The translations under genes and the position numbers were made by a program. A stretch of 64,000 nucleotides of DNA, taken from the NCBI GenBank assembly GCA_964496875.1, contig CAZCBH010000018.1, forward strand, positions 1 through 64,000, given 5' to 3'. Origin of the DNA: RI-106 sp964496875 (lineage in GTDB: Bacteria > Cyanobacteriota > Vampirovibrionia > Obscuribacterales > Obscuribacteraceae). Positions 45,517 to 54,584 of the stretch are shown one piece after another. The first letter of the stretch is position 1, and each line of letters starts with the position of its first letter. The notes below the pieces were generated by a model. The model did no database searches. It was not told the origin of the DNA and was given only the letters and a program-made list of their open reading frames with translations.

Positions 45517-45903
45517 TTAGTTGAGAAGGCTGAGGAAGAGAAAGGCAAAGAGGATTCCGGCTATGAACGAGCACATTATAATATGCCAGACTAGATTGAC
45601 TTGTCTAGAGTTCATGCTTCTAACAATGCCTATCCTGGCTGCCACATAGAGGCAGGCGCTGAAATAAGCCAGGAACGCCACTGCCAGCCTTACGATGCCG
45701 CCAGATAGAGAGGCGAAAACCAGGGCGACGGCAAGACCCGGCACCATCCAGATCGTGAGAGGATCGGACTTCCGGATATTTTTGCCCTCATCATTCACCG
45801 AAGTTCGTATTTTGGTATAAGAGGCCTTTAGATTGTCGAAAAATCCGAGCCTGGGAATGGGCTGTTTGTCCGTGGATTCTGTAGTGTTTGATTCGGAAGT
45901 CAT
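45517..45903 (-). CDS. Small three-helix membrane protein, unknown
   Basis: 128 residues from the ATG at 45903 (open to 45933). A polar N-terminus rich in Ser, Thr and Glu (residues 1-45) is followed by three hydrophobic segments (about 52-72, 75-93 and 105-127). Not recognised. It lies between the matrixin gene (55 bp downstream) and nth (113 bp upstream) on the same strand, so it may be read from either side. Confidence 0.6.
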   Translation of the reverse strand: MTSESNTTESTDKQPIPRLGFFDNLKASYTKIRTSVNDEGKNIRKSDPLTIWMVPGLAVALVFASLSGGIVRLAVAFLAYFSACLYVAARIGIVRSMNSRQVNLVWHIIMCSFIAGILFAFLFLSLLN

Positions 45904-46016
45904 AGCCTGATCTTTTAAAAGGGAAAGGAACAATAAACAAGAAACACTAATACGATTCTATCAACCGCGGCAACGATTGGAAGGGGCATTATGAAATACT
46001 ACCGGCAAAAGCCTGA

Positions 46017-46703
46017 TCAGCAGGCTTCAGCGCTCGGGCAGAGTTTATTTATCGGGCATTGCAGGCAGTCCGGCTTACGGGCATAGCACATTCTGCGACC
46101 GTGCCAGATTATGGTAATAGAGATCTTCGACCAGTCCTCACCCGGGAAAAGCTTCTGTAGATCACTTTCGATTTTTACAGGGTCGGTTTCCCGGGTAAAA
46201 CCGAATCGACGCGATAGTCGCTGCACATGGGTGTCGACGCTCCACCCCGGTACACCGAATGCAACACCAAGCACGACATTGGCCGTCTTTCGTCCTACTC
46301 CGGGCAATTTGACCAACTCATCCATATTGTCGGGGACGATGCCGCCATGACGCGCTACCAGAGCCTGGGCGCACTGTTGAATATTGTTCGCTTTGGCGTT
46401 GTAATAGCCGGTTGGTCTTACGATCTCTTTGATATCATCGAGAGCTGCTTCAGCAAGATCTATCGCCTGGGGATATTTCTTGAATAATAGCTGCGTTACT
46501 TTATTGACCTGGACATCGGTGGTCTGGGCCGAGAGAATGACGGCGGTGAGGAGCTGGTAGTTGTTGTCGAAATTGAGCTCGCATTGAGCGTCGGGATAGA
46601 GCTTGCAAAGCTCTTCTACCATCTGCTTCGCTTTCGCTTTCGAGACCTGTGTTGTCTTCTGGGTCTGCTTTGTGTTCTTAGATCTGGTCGTCGCCTTTTT
46701 CAT
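46017..46703 (-). CDS. nth: Endonuclease III
   Basis: 228 residues. The helix-hairpin-helix is LPGVGRKTANVVLGVAFGVP with the catalytic Lys, and the catalytic Asp is in SVDTHVQRLSRRFG. The 4Fe-4S ligands are C-x6-C-x2-C-x5-C in CYARKPDCLQCPINKLC near the C-terminus. The enzyme removes oxidised pyrimidines and nicks the abasic site. A Lys/Thr-rich N-terminal tail (about 30 residues) is extra. It overlaps ispE by 26 bp. Confidence 0.95.
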   Translation of the reverse strand: MKKATTRSKNTKQTQKTTQVSKAKAKQMVEELCKLYPDAQCELNFDNNYQLLTAVILSAQTTDVQVNKVTQLLFKKYPQAIDLAEAALDDIKEIVRPTGYYNAKANNIQQCAQALVARHGGIVPDNMDELVKLPGVGRKTANVVLGVAFGVPGWSVDTHVQRLSRRFGFTRETDPVKIESDLQKLFPGEDWSKISITIIWHGRRMCYARKPDCLQCPINKLCPSAEAC

Positions 46704-47709
46704 TGTCAGAGGATTTTAGCACAGCCCCGAGGCGATTGGATTTTACTACCCATGAATCCACCGGCCCGTGTTTGTAGCAGGCTCTATCAGGGTTGTTCAT
46801 ACGGTCCGCCACAAGGTCCCTGGCAATCAAATTGGCTTTGTTGATATTGGGGGCGACCCCGTACATTGTCGGTCCGCTGCCGGTGAGGACAACTTTCCAG
46901 CAGCCGAGATCTATAAGTAGTTCTTTCAACTCCTGCATTTCCGGATAGAGTTCGAAAAAGACAGGTTCGAAATCGTTGGATAGCGAATCTATAAAACCTG
47001 TCAGATCTTCACTCTCAAGGGCGGTTCGGGCGAGAACCGTGGTCGAAATTCTTCCTCTCGGGGCGTTGTTTTTCTCTTCTACTCTTCTTATCTTCTCTCT
47101 TCTGTCGAAGGCTTTAAAAAGATAGGGGGTCGAGACGAAGAGTTTGCGCGGTTTAACCAGAATCAGATCCAGATCCGGGATGGTGCCGAACTTCTCCAGC
47201 CGATCTCCTCTACCCGATCCAAGACAGATACCGCCTTTAATGGCAAAGGGGACATCGGCTCCCAGCCTTGACCCTAAGGAGAGCAGCTCTTTTTCCGATA
47301 GAAGACCACCTGCGTATTCGTTCATGGCCACCAGGGCACAGGCTGCGTCAGCGCTGCCACCGGCCAGACCTGCTTCTATCGGAATGTTTTTCTCGACTCC
47401 GATTTCGACTTCACAAGTGGTACCAACCATCTTTTCGTGTTCTAAGAAAGCCCGCACCGCCTTTACCACCAGATTAGTATCGTCCATGGGAAAATAACCC
47501 GAGACCGAAGAGCGGTAAGATTTGAGATGAATCTGGTTTTGCGAAGCTTTCGACGCTATGATCTCGAGGCTGTCGAAAAGATCGACTGAATGCAGAAGGG
47601 TGGAGACTTCGTGATAACCGTCCGGTAGAAGACCGATGATCTCGAAAGTAAGATTTATTTTGGCCGGTGCTTCGACAATGACTGAGGTTCTTTGCTCGGG
47701 TATCGGCAT
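46678..47709 (-). CDS. ispE: 4-diphosphocytidyl-2-C-methyl-D-erythritol kinase
   Basis: 343 residues, a GHMP kinase of the MEP isoprenoid pathway that phosphorylates the 2-hydroxyl of CDP-ME. It has VEAPAKINLTFEIIGLLPDG with YHEV, the ATP loop PIEAGLAGGSADAACALVAM and a C-terminal LTGSGPTMYG. It is longer than E. coli IspE (283), mainly through a linker near residues 195-225 and an extended tail. Its start lies 9 bp after the rsmA stop. Confidence 0.95.
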   Translation of the reverse strand: MPIPEQRTSVIVEAPAKINLTFEIIGLLPDGYHEVSTLLHSVDLFDSLEIIASKASQNQIHLKSYRSSVSGYFPMDDTNLVVKAVRAFLEHEKMVGTTCEVEIGVEKNIPIEAGLAGGSADAACALVAMNEYAGGLLSEKELLSLGSRLGADVPFAIKGGICLGSGRGDRLEKFGTIPDLDLILVKPRKLFVSTPYLFKAFDRREKIRRVEEKNNAPRGRISTTVLARTALESEDLTGFIDSLSNDFEPVFFELYPEMQELKELLIDLGCWKVVLTGSGPTMYGVAPNINKANLIARDLVADRMNNPDRACYKHGPVDSWVVKSNRLGAVLKSSDNEKGDDQI

Positions 47710-47718
47710 AGATTGGAT

Positions 47719-48570
47719 TCAGACCTGATTGGAGAGCGAATTCGCCAGAAGGGCATATTTTTCCAGGGATAGATCTTCTGCCCGGGCATGGGGGCTGAGG
47801 TTCAATTCTTCGAAGAGATCAAGTAACTCTTTTTCGCTCAATCCAAGAAATGAGAGATTGTTCTTGAGCATTTTTCTTCTTTGCTTGAAACCGCCTTTGA
47901 TTATTTTGCGAAAGAGTTTTAGATCGGCTACCTCCACCGGTGGTGCCGGTAGCGGATTTAGATAAACCACCGCAGAGGTCACCTCGGGCACCGGATAGAA
48001 AGCGCTCGGAGGAACGGAAAAGAGGATTTCCGCATCAAAATAATAGCTCTTCAGAAGGCTTATCGGAGAAAATGCTTTGGTGCCAGGAACAGCCACCAGT
48101 CTCTTCGCCACCTCCATCTGGATGGTCATCACCACCCGGTCGATTTTAGCTAACCAGGGAGAGGGCTCGCCTATCTCGCCGAAAAGTCTTGCGATTATAG
48201 GGCTGGTAATCTGGTAGGGGATGTTGCCTATTACTTTAAACTTTTCTGCCTGGATGGAAGAGAGGTCATATTCTAAGAAGTCAGCATTGATTATGTTCAC
48301 GGACTTGAGTCCGTGCTTGTCGAGCTTCTCTGCCAGGTTTCGATCCAGCTCGATGGCGTCCACGGTGGCACCGCGTCCGCACAATAACTTTGTCAAAAAG
48401 CCCAGACCGGGACCGATTTCAACTATATGATCGTTCTCTTCGATATCTACCGCTTCGGCGATTTTGGTAAGCAGCTCCAGGTCGACAAAAAAGTTCTGAC
48501 CAAGAGATCGGTTCGCCCGGATCTTTTTAGCCTGTCTAAGCAGCAGATCGCTGGTTAAGATCTCCGGCAA
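47719..48570 (-). CDS. rsmA: 16S rRNA (adenine1518/1519-N6) dimethyltransferase RsmA/KsgA
   Basis: 283 residues. It shows NRSLGQNFFVDLELLTKIAE, the SAM site IVEIGPGLGFLTKLLCGRGA, the NADFLEYDL motif and the catalytic NIPYQITSPI. It dimethylates two adjacent adenosines in helix 45 of 16S rRNA. Length and motif order are normal. The start is 3 bp after the upstream transporter-like gene stop, so it is part of the minus-strand operon to nth. Confidence 0.95.
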   Translation of the reverse strand: MPEILTSDLLLRQAKKIRANRSLGQNFFVDLELLTKIAEAVDIEENDHIVEIGPGLGFLTKLLCGRGATVDAIELDRNLAEKLDKHGLKSVNIINADFLEYDLSSIQAEKFKVIGNIPYQITSPIIARLFGEIGEPSPWLAKIDRVVMTIQMEVAKRLVAVPGTKAFSPISLLKSYYFDAEILFSVPPSAFYPVPEVTSAVVYLNPLPAPPVEVADLKLFRKIIKGGFKQRRKMLKNNLSFLGLSEKELLDLFEELNLSPHARAEDLSLEKYALLANSLSNQV

Positions 48571-48573
48571 GGG

Positions 48574-50076
48574 CTAGCTTGCCTCCAGCGGTTTTATATT
48601 GTCTTTTGTCTGTTTGCCGTTTTCGATGGTTTTGAACTTGCCGCTGTGCTTACTGTTCTGTTTCGATTCCGGCTCGACCGCGGTCTTTGAGGTAAGATCG
48701 GCGTCAGTACCATCTTCTTTTGAACTGCCTTCGCCATCTTCAATCTCTTCGTCCTCTTCTTTTTTGATCAGGCGCAGTTTGATGATTCTGTGGCGGTCGG
48801 CTTCTTCTATACGCATCAGGTAGTTATCGGAGTCGATTTCATCCCCTTCGGAGGGCTCTCGACCGAGCTGACCGAAGACGTGCCCGCCCAGGGTGTTGAA
48901 CTGCTCGTCTTCGAAATTGGTATCGAGTTTGTCGTTTATGTCCTCCAGCGAAATTCGCGCGTCGATAAGCAAGGAGCCGTCTTCGGCAGGCTGGATCATA
49001 TCCTCTTCGATATCGTGCTCGTCGACGATATCGCCCACGAGTTCTTCTAACAAGTCTTCGAAGGTGACCATACCTTCGGTGCCGCCGTGCTCGTCGACGA
49101 CGATGGCCATATGGACCCGCGATAGCTTGAATTCGGCGAGCAGATCGCCGAGACTTTTATTCTCCGGAACGATAACGATAGGACGAGCCAGTTCGCGCAC
49201 GGCCACATTTTGTTTGCCGTCTACAAAAGCTTTCATACCATCGCGAATGTGGACGAATCCGAAGATGCTGTCCACATCTTCTTCATATATAGGGATTCTG
49301 GAGTGACCATGCTCTAGAGCCAGGTCCACGAAATCTTTTACAGATTTGTCCGCCGAAAGCACTTTCATATCCCGTCTCGGGGTCATGATCTCGTTGGCTA
49401 CGGTATCGGCAAATTCAAAGACGCTGTGGAGCATCTCTTCTTCTTCTTCCTCTAGAAGACCTTCTTCGTGGCTGGCGGAGACCAGCATCTTCAACTCTTC
49501 TTCAGAATGGACCAGGTGGTGCGAAGGAGGGTCGGAGACCTTCAAGAGTTTGAAAGTCATGGCCACCACATTGTTCATGAAGATAAGCAGCGGTTTGGTT
49601 ATGATGCACCAGAAGTGCATGGGCAGAATACAAAGACGAATTGCCGCCTCAGCCCGGTGAAAAGTGAGGGTCTTGGGCAGGATTTCGGCAAAAACGGTCT
49701 GAATAAAGGCTGTCGCGGTGAAGACGAAGGCATAGACGAAGATTTGCGAAGTGAGGACAACGTCGACGCTCCATCCCATGGAGGGTCCGACGTCTCTTAT
49801 CCAGTGCGAGAACTCCTCGGCAAAGGTCTTCTCTCCCAGGGCACCGATGAAGAGCATAGCCAGGGTTATGCCTAACTGACCTCCGGTGATAAAGGTCTCC
49901 GGATCCTCCAGATAGATCTGAGTCTTTTTGGCGAGGTAGTCGCCCTGCTCAGCCAACTCGTCAATCCGGGTTTTTCTCACCCGGGAGATGGCCATCTCCG
50001 CTGCGACAAAAAATGCGTTTAATATGGTTAGAACAATTAGTATTAAGACTAATAAAGCAAAAGTTTGCAGACTCAT
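48574..50076 (-). CDS. CNNM/HlyC-CorC family membrane protein
   Basis: 500 residues. A DUF21 membrane domain (about 1-190, four helices, starting with an FALLVLILIVLTILNAFFVA helix) is followed by two CBS domains (about 205-325, IMTPRRDMKVLSADKSVKDF) and a CorC/HlyC transporter-associated domain (about 345-425). The last 60 residues are acidic and Lys-rich. The family is linked to Mg and Co efflux or related membrane functions. It leads the rsmA-ispE-nth operon and its 5' flank holds a doubtful 62-codon frame. Confidence 0.9.
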   Translation of the reverse strand: MSLQTFALLVLILIVLTILNAFFVAAEMAISRVRKTRIDELAEQGDYLAKKTQIYLEDPETFITGGQLGITLAMLFIGALGEKTFAEEFSHWIRDVGPSMGWSVDVVLTSQIFVYAFVFTATAFIQTVFAEILPKTLTFHRAEAAIRLCILPMHFWCIITKPLLIFMNNVVAMTFKLLKVSDPPSHHLVHSEEELKMLVSASHEEGLLEEEEEEMLHSVFEFADTVANEIMTPRRDMKVLSADKSVKDFVDLALEHGHSRIPIYEEDVDSIFGFVHIRDGMKAFVDGKQNVAVRELARPIVIVPENKSLGDLLAEFKLSRVHMAIVVDEHGGTEGMVTFEDLLEELVGDIVDEHDIEEDMIQPAEDGSLLIDARISLEDINDKLDTNFEDEQFNTLGGHVFGQLGREPSEGDEIDSDNYLMRIEEADRHRIIKLRLIKKEEDEEIEDGEGSSKEDGTDADLTSKTAVEPESKQNSKHSGKFKTIENGKQTKDNIKPLEAS

Positions 50077-50097
50077 AGTTCGCGCAGCACTACGTGG

Positions 50098-50286
50098 CTA
50101 CGTCCAAATCCTCCCCACCGGTAACAAGAAAAGTGAGCGATGAAAACTAACGGACAGTGCTCTTCCAGGACTTGAACTCTGTTCTTCTAAACTTTTGTTT
50201 TCCTTACAAGAAGATTTTATCGGCTCCAGCAAGCACCACCACTGGGGAGGTTCTTCGTTTGCGCTGCTACTGTGAGGATCTTCCAT
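50098..50286 (-). CDS. Doubtful 62-residue frame upstream of the CorC-like gene
   Basis: An ATG-initiated frame preceded by a weak AGCAGAAA, ending 21 bp before the CorC-like start. The composition (Ser, Pro, Trp, Cys) is unlike its neighbours and I recognise nothing. It could be a leader peptide or chance. The rest of 50287-50545 has no convincing gene. Confidence 0.25.
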   Translation of the reverse strand: MEDPHSSSANEEPPQWWCLLEPIKSSCKENKSLEEQSSSPGRALSVSFHRSLFLLPVGRIWT

Positions 50287-50545
50287 TTTCTGCTTCTAGA
50301 TAATAAATACGAAATCAGCTTGCCGGCTAATTCTTGCTCCAGCTCATTCTATGGCGCATAGCGCAAGTTAACCCGATCCTACCATACGACTAAGAATTTG
50401 TAATCAAGAGCTAAATTTCATAAAGTACCTTCCAGGTTATCAAGGATTTATAAAACCGCGTCAATTGAGGCATTGCGACTGTGCGATAATCACTCCCGAG
50501 TTCCCGAATTATGGGGTTTTCCATATAAAGGAGTTAATCATCACC

Positions 50546-51166
50546 ATGACCCGCTCACTTATCAGCACTATCACTCGCTCGCTGGCTGTCGCATCTGTCG
50601 GCGCTGCATTTATATGGATAGGATCTGGCGATGAGAAGGCGTTTGCTCAGGCCGGTTCCACATCGATGGATAGACCGGCTTCCAGCGCGGCAGTCCGGGA
50701 CAATTCGGGCAAGAAGCTGGCGGTGGCGAACTTCGAGCCCCCGGAGGCTCTGGAAGAGTCCAAGCAGAAGGTGACCGAGTCAGTCAAATCGCTGCAAAAG
50801 TCTGTAGAGATTTTCGGCCAGAACGTAAGCGACAACTATATGCCCAAGATGAAAGCCAAGAAGGTAATCATCGATGTGCCCGATGTGGAAGTGCCCCCCA
50901 GCCTCAAAGACCTCTGTGAGGATTGTCTGGTCAGCGGTCAACAGATGGCTCAGTTCGTCCGGGAGCACGCCGCCGAATTCACCGCCGTCATGGCCAAGTA
51001 TATAAAGCAGTTTACCGATCCACCCAAAATCACCCCGGTCAGCTCTCCATATGACTCCGACGGTCGGATTATTCCGCATAATTTCGAAGTTATCGATATC
51101 TCCAAACGAGCAAACACCCGTTTCTTCACCCCGGAGGGACGGTTGAAGACCGTGGTGCAGCGGTAG
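50546..51166 (+). CDS. Secreted hypothetical protein
   Basis: 206 residues from the ATG at 50546, with AAGGAG at about 12 bases; the frame is open to 50465 but the first in-frame signal peptide begins here (MTRSLISTITRSL, then a hydrophobic stretch ending AFAQ). An extended -10 (TGCGATAAT, 50482-50490) lies 56 bases upstream. The mature part has a helical segment and one C-x2-C (DLCEDCL near residue 130), so it may bind metal or form a disulfide. The kinase gene follows after 15 bp. Confidence 0.65.
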   Translation: MTRSLISTITRSLAVASVGAAFIWIGSGDEKAFAQAGSTSMDRPASSAAVRDNSGKKLAVANFEPPEALEESKQKVTESVKSLQKSVEIFGQNVSDNYMPKMKAKKVIIDVPDVEVPPSLKDLCEDCLVSGQQMAQFVREHAAEFTAVMAKYIKQFTDPPKITPVSSPYDSDGRIIPHNFEVIDISKRANTRFFTPEGRLKTVVQR

Positions 51167-51181
51167 AGCCGCCTCGTTTAG

Positions 51182-53428
51182 ATGAAGGAAGCGGACCTCT
51201 GTCCTGTTTGCAAATGTCCCCGGAGTAAGGCTGGTTCAGGCAGTCTCACCCAGTGGATAGTCGTATGCAACTGCGATGCGCTTTCCTCCGCATCGCAAGT
51301 CGCGGACGAGACCGAAGCGCTTCTCGTTGATCTTTGTCGCAAGTGCGGAAAGCGTATCAGTCAGGGACGAGCCGGCTCCTTTACCCAATACATCTTTCGC
51401 TCTGATCTCTGCGCCTGTGAAGTACCGGAGGCTTACAGAGCATCGCTGCCTGTCGATTCTTCAGGGGAGGCCCAGGCATTGTCTTCCAGCACAGTTATCG
51501 AAGAGGAGCAGATCAAACCTGATCAAAATCTGCTACTGGAGCTGGATAACAGCAGCTTTCCTTTAGAGCGCTATGAAGCTCTGCGTCATCTGGGGCGAGG
51601 TGGAGGCGGCAGGGTATATCTTGCAAGGGATCTTTTGCTCAACAAACTGGTGGCGGTCAAGCTCTTAAACAGCTTCGACGAAAAGCAGATAATCGCCTTC
51701 CAGACCGAGGCCAGGGCGACCAGCAAGCTCAATCATCAAGGTATCGTCAGACTGCTCGATTTCGGTGTCGTAGGCGATTCTCTTCCTTATATGGTGCTCG
51801 ACTATGTGCCCGGCTCCTCATTAGAGGAGGTCCTGGCCAGGCGCGGTCGCCTGGATTGGTCCGATGCCCGGGAGATTTTTTTTCGAATCTGCGATGCCCT
51901 TACCTATGCCCACGACCAGGGCATCTATCATCGAGACCTCAAGCCCGGGAACATTCTCTTGATTGAGGACGAGCACGGTACCAATCAGGTGAAGTTGATT
52001 GACTTTGGTCTTGCCAGAATAGCGGAGGACTTCGAAAAAGGAGAGGATAGCGGAGGCAAGACCATTGTCGGTGCCCCTCTCTACATGAGCCCGGATCAGG
52101 CCAGGGGCTATGAGTATGATGCTCGTTCCGAAATCTATTCTCTTGGCTGTGTCCTGTTCGAGACTTTAGTGGGTTCGCCCCCTTTCCTGGGGGATTCCGC
52201 CCTGGTTACTTTGAGCCTCCATAGTGAAGCGCCCATTCCAAGACCGTGTCGTTTGGTGCCATCACTGCCTGCGGTGCTCGATGAGATCATTATTCGGGCG
52301 CTGGCGAAGAACCCAGAGGGTAGATATGGCAGTGTGGCGGAGTTTCGAGAAGCGCTGGGACAGATTGATCGCAAAGTCGAGGAGAAAGATGATAGCGTTC
52401 TCGAATCCACACCTGGAAAATCCTTGCTGCTTCCTGTTTCCCTGGCTCTTGCCGTTATCTTCTCCCTTTCACTAATCGGCTTTATTTTTTATCGCCCACC
52501 GGATAAACCGAAGCAGGTCGAAGAGATTCCTCAGAAAGAAGCCAAGACCCTGGCCGATTTGAAGTACGAGAAAAACGAGAGTTTTGCCGCCAATATCCCC
52601 GATGCCATGGTCGACAAAGAGCTCAACTGGACCGGTGGTAAATGGAAGCTTCAGGAAATAAGCAAATTCAATCTGCTCGAAGCCGAAGGGCACGAAGTAG
52701 GCGACGCCGATTTCAAGGAGATTGCCGCAAACAAGAAAGTCACCGGAGTGAAACTGACCATGGAGTCCACGGCGACCGGCACCGGATTCAAATATCTGAA
52801 GGAGCTTGATCTTCGCAGTGTCTGGATCATGTCGAATTATTTCAATGACGAAGGTGCCGCCTGTCTTTCCGCTTTTCCTGATATCACCGTATTTAAAATC
52901 ACTGCCTCCAACAACATGACCGCAGCAGGATTCGAGCCCATAGTCTCGCTTCCCAGGTTGCGTACTCTCAAATTGAGAAAGACTTTCAACCTGCCCCGGG
53001 GGGCAGCGGCGGTGATAGGCAAAAGCATGACCCTCAAAAATCTCTCCCTCTGTTATATGTCCGAATTTTCTCTCGAGGATATGGAGGCGATAGCGCGGAT
53101 TCCTACTCTGCAGTCGCTGGATCTGAACGGCACCACCGATGTGGACGATCGCTATGTGCCTGCGCTCATTAAATTGCCGCTTCGCAATCTTTGCATAGGT
53201 CTGACCGGGGTGAGCGATCAGGGGCTGATGGAGCTTGCGAAGATGAAAGAGTTGAAGAGCATCAGTGTTACCGTTAGATATCCAGCCGAAGTGGAGGAGC
53301 TGAAAGCGGCCATGGGCAAGGAGAGGGTCGGAATCATCACCGAAGCCGGTCTAGATAGATTTAGAACCAGCCGTCCCGATTGTCAGATCTTGCTCTACAA
53401 GCAGATCTCGCCCCTTGGTATTTACTGA
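51182..53428 (+). CDS. Ser/Thr protein kinase with Cys-motif N-terminus and leucine-rich-like tail
   Basis: 748 residues. The N-terminus has two copies of a Cys motif, C7/C10/C29/C31 and C52/C55/C77/C79, each around a GS[LF]TQ[WY]I sequence. The kinase domain (about 135-405) holds LGRGGGGRVYLARD, the Lys in AVKLL, catalytic HRDLKPGN (about 249) and DFGLAR. A membrane helix (about 415-435) follows. The remaining 310 residues are leucine-rich, regularly spaced LRR-like repeats and would be extracytoplasmic. It would autophosphorylate and signal from an external cue, receptor-like. It is 15 bp after the secreted gene. Confidence 0.88.
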   Translation: MKEADLCPVCKCPRSKAGSGSLTQWIVVCNCDALSSASQVADETEALLVDLCRKCGKRISQGRAGSFTQYIFRSDLCACEVPEAYRASLPVDSSGEAQALSSSTVIEEEQIKPDQNLLLELDNSSFPLERYEALRHLGRGGGGRVYLARDLLLNKLVAVKLLNSFDEKQIIAFQTEARATSKLNHQGIVRLLDFGVVGDSLPYMVLDYVPGSSLEEVLARRGRLDWSDAREIFFRICDALTYAHDQGIYHRDLKPGNILLIEDEHGTNQVKLIDFGLARIAEDFEKGEDSGGKTIVGAPLYMSPDQARGYEYDARSEIYSLGCVLFETLVGSPPFLGDSALVTLSLHSEAPIPRPCRLVPSLPAVLDEIIIRALAKNPEGRYGSVAEFREALGQIDRKVEEKDDSVLESTPGKSLLLPVSLALAVIFSLSLIGFIFYRPPDKPKQVEEIPQKEAKTLADLKYEKNESFAANIPDAMVDKELNWTGGKWKLQEISKFNLLEAEGHEVGDADFKEIAANKKVTGVKLTMESTATGTGFKYLKELDLRSVWIMSNYFNDEGAACLSAFPDITVFKITASNNMTAAGFEPIVSLPRLRTLKLRKTFNLPRGAAAVIGKSMTLKNLSLCYMSEFSLEDMEAIARIPTLQSLDLNGTTDVDDRYVPALIKLPLRNLCIGLTGVSDQGLMELAKMKELKSISVTVRYPAEVEELKAAMGKERVGIITEAGLDRFRTSRPDCQILLYKQISPLGIY

Positions 53429-53472
53429 TATCATTGAAGCGTCAGCTGAAAGTTTCCGAGTAATGAGAGACG

Positions 53473-54498
53473 ATGAAAGATCCTGTACCTCCCTATCTCC
53501 TGTTCTGCCCGGACGCTGGGATGAGCGAGATATGCAGGGATTCTTCCTGTGGTCATCCGCAAAATCGGCACTTCGATGTTTTGCGGTGGTCCCAATCTAG
53601 TTCGCGAGGGGTCAATCTGGTTTGTGTTCATGCCTTCGGGCTTTCAGCCAGGGCATTTTCCGTCCTGGGAGAGAGTTTTACCGCCCGGGGCTATGGTGTT
53701 CTTGCTGCCGATTTGAGAGGCTTTGGTGAACGGCGGGAGCAATTGGGCTATCACCGGGTGGATTTTAGAGCCTGCCTGGAAGATTTAAGAGCACTTCTCG
53801 AATATCTGAGAGCCAGCCAGCCTGAAGCTAAGACGGTACTGGTGGGTGAATCCATGGGTGGTGCCGTGGTTATTCGACTGGCTGCCGAGTATCCTTATCT
53901 GGCCGATGCGGTCATCGCTTCGGCGCCGGCCTGGCGCATTTTTCAGGTGCCGGGAATAACCGCTCGGGGTCTGGTTGATAGAGTCGTGGGCGAGCCCGGC
54001 TTCGCCAGTGAGTGGGTGATCAAGCATGCCACCAGCTGTGATGAATTGCGTCATTACTGGAAACATGGAGGAAAGACCCGGTTGACCCTTACAATCAAAG
54101 AGGCTCTTCGCTATCTTCGATTGATGCGCGCCACCCCGGGCAATGCCAGGAAAATAAGGGATGTTCCCACTTTGATCATCCAGGGACTTTATGACCGATT
54201 GTCCAAGCCGCTCGCTTCCGCCGGTATATTCAACCAGCTTTCGACCCCGGACAAACAGCTTTTAATCGCCGTCGCCAGCGAGCACCTGGTTTTGGAAGAG
54301 AATCAGCTTTCGGATAAAGTGGTGGAGTTTATCGACAATTGGCTCGAACATCATCTTCTCTTTCTTGGGGCGCCGGTGAGACGCGAGCCGGTGGTGGTGC
54401 TGGGTCGTGGTGAACTCAGCGAAGCGGATCGTAACCAGGTGGATAAGCTCGTTAAAGCCGCTGGTATTGGGGAATCCCAGACCGTACCAGTGTTCTGA
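53473..54498 (+). CDS. Alpha/beta hydrolase, monoacylglycerol-lipase-like
   Basis: 341 residues. The fold shows VNLVCVHAFGLSARAFSVLG, LAADLRGFGERRE, the nucleophile elbow LVGESMGGAVV (Ser of GESMG), the Asp in LIIQGLYDRLSK and the His in ASEHLVLEE. It would hydrolyse an ester, probably a lipid. The N-terminus (about 35 residues) has extra Cys residues and no signal peptide. The C-terminal 60 residues extend past the fold. It starts 45 bp after the kinase gene and may be in the same transcript. Confidence 0.9.
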   Translation: MKDPVPPYLLFCPDAGMSEICRDSSCGHPQNRHFDVLRWSQSSSRGVNLVCVHAFGLSARAFSVLGESFTARGYGVLAADLRGFGERREQLGYHRVDFRACLEDLRALLEYLRASQPEAKTVLVGESMGGAVVIRLAAEYPYLADAVIASAPAWRIFQVPGITARGLVDRVVGEPGFASEWVIKHATSCDELRHYWKHGGKTRLTLTIKEALRYLRLMRATPGNARKIRDVPTLIIQGLYDRLSKPLASAGIFNQLSTPDKQLLIAVASEHLVLEENQLSDKVVEFIDNWLEHHLLFLGAPVRREPVVVLGRGELSEADRNQVDKLVKAAGIGESQTVPVF

Positions 54499-54584
54499 GC
54501 CCCTTCCTGAGACAGATATCAGGTTTTCAATAGGTGCTGCCGGTAGAATTGAGCCTCTCCGCCATCTGAAATTGGAATCTGTCT

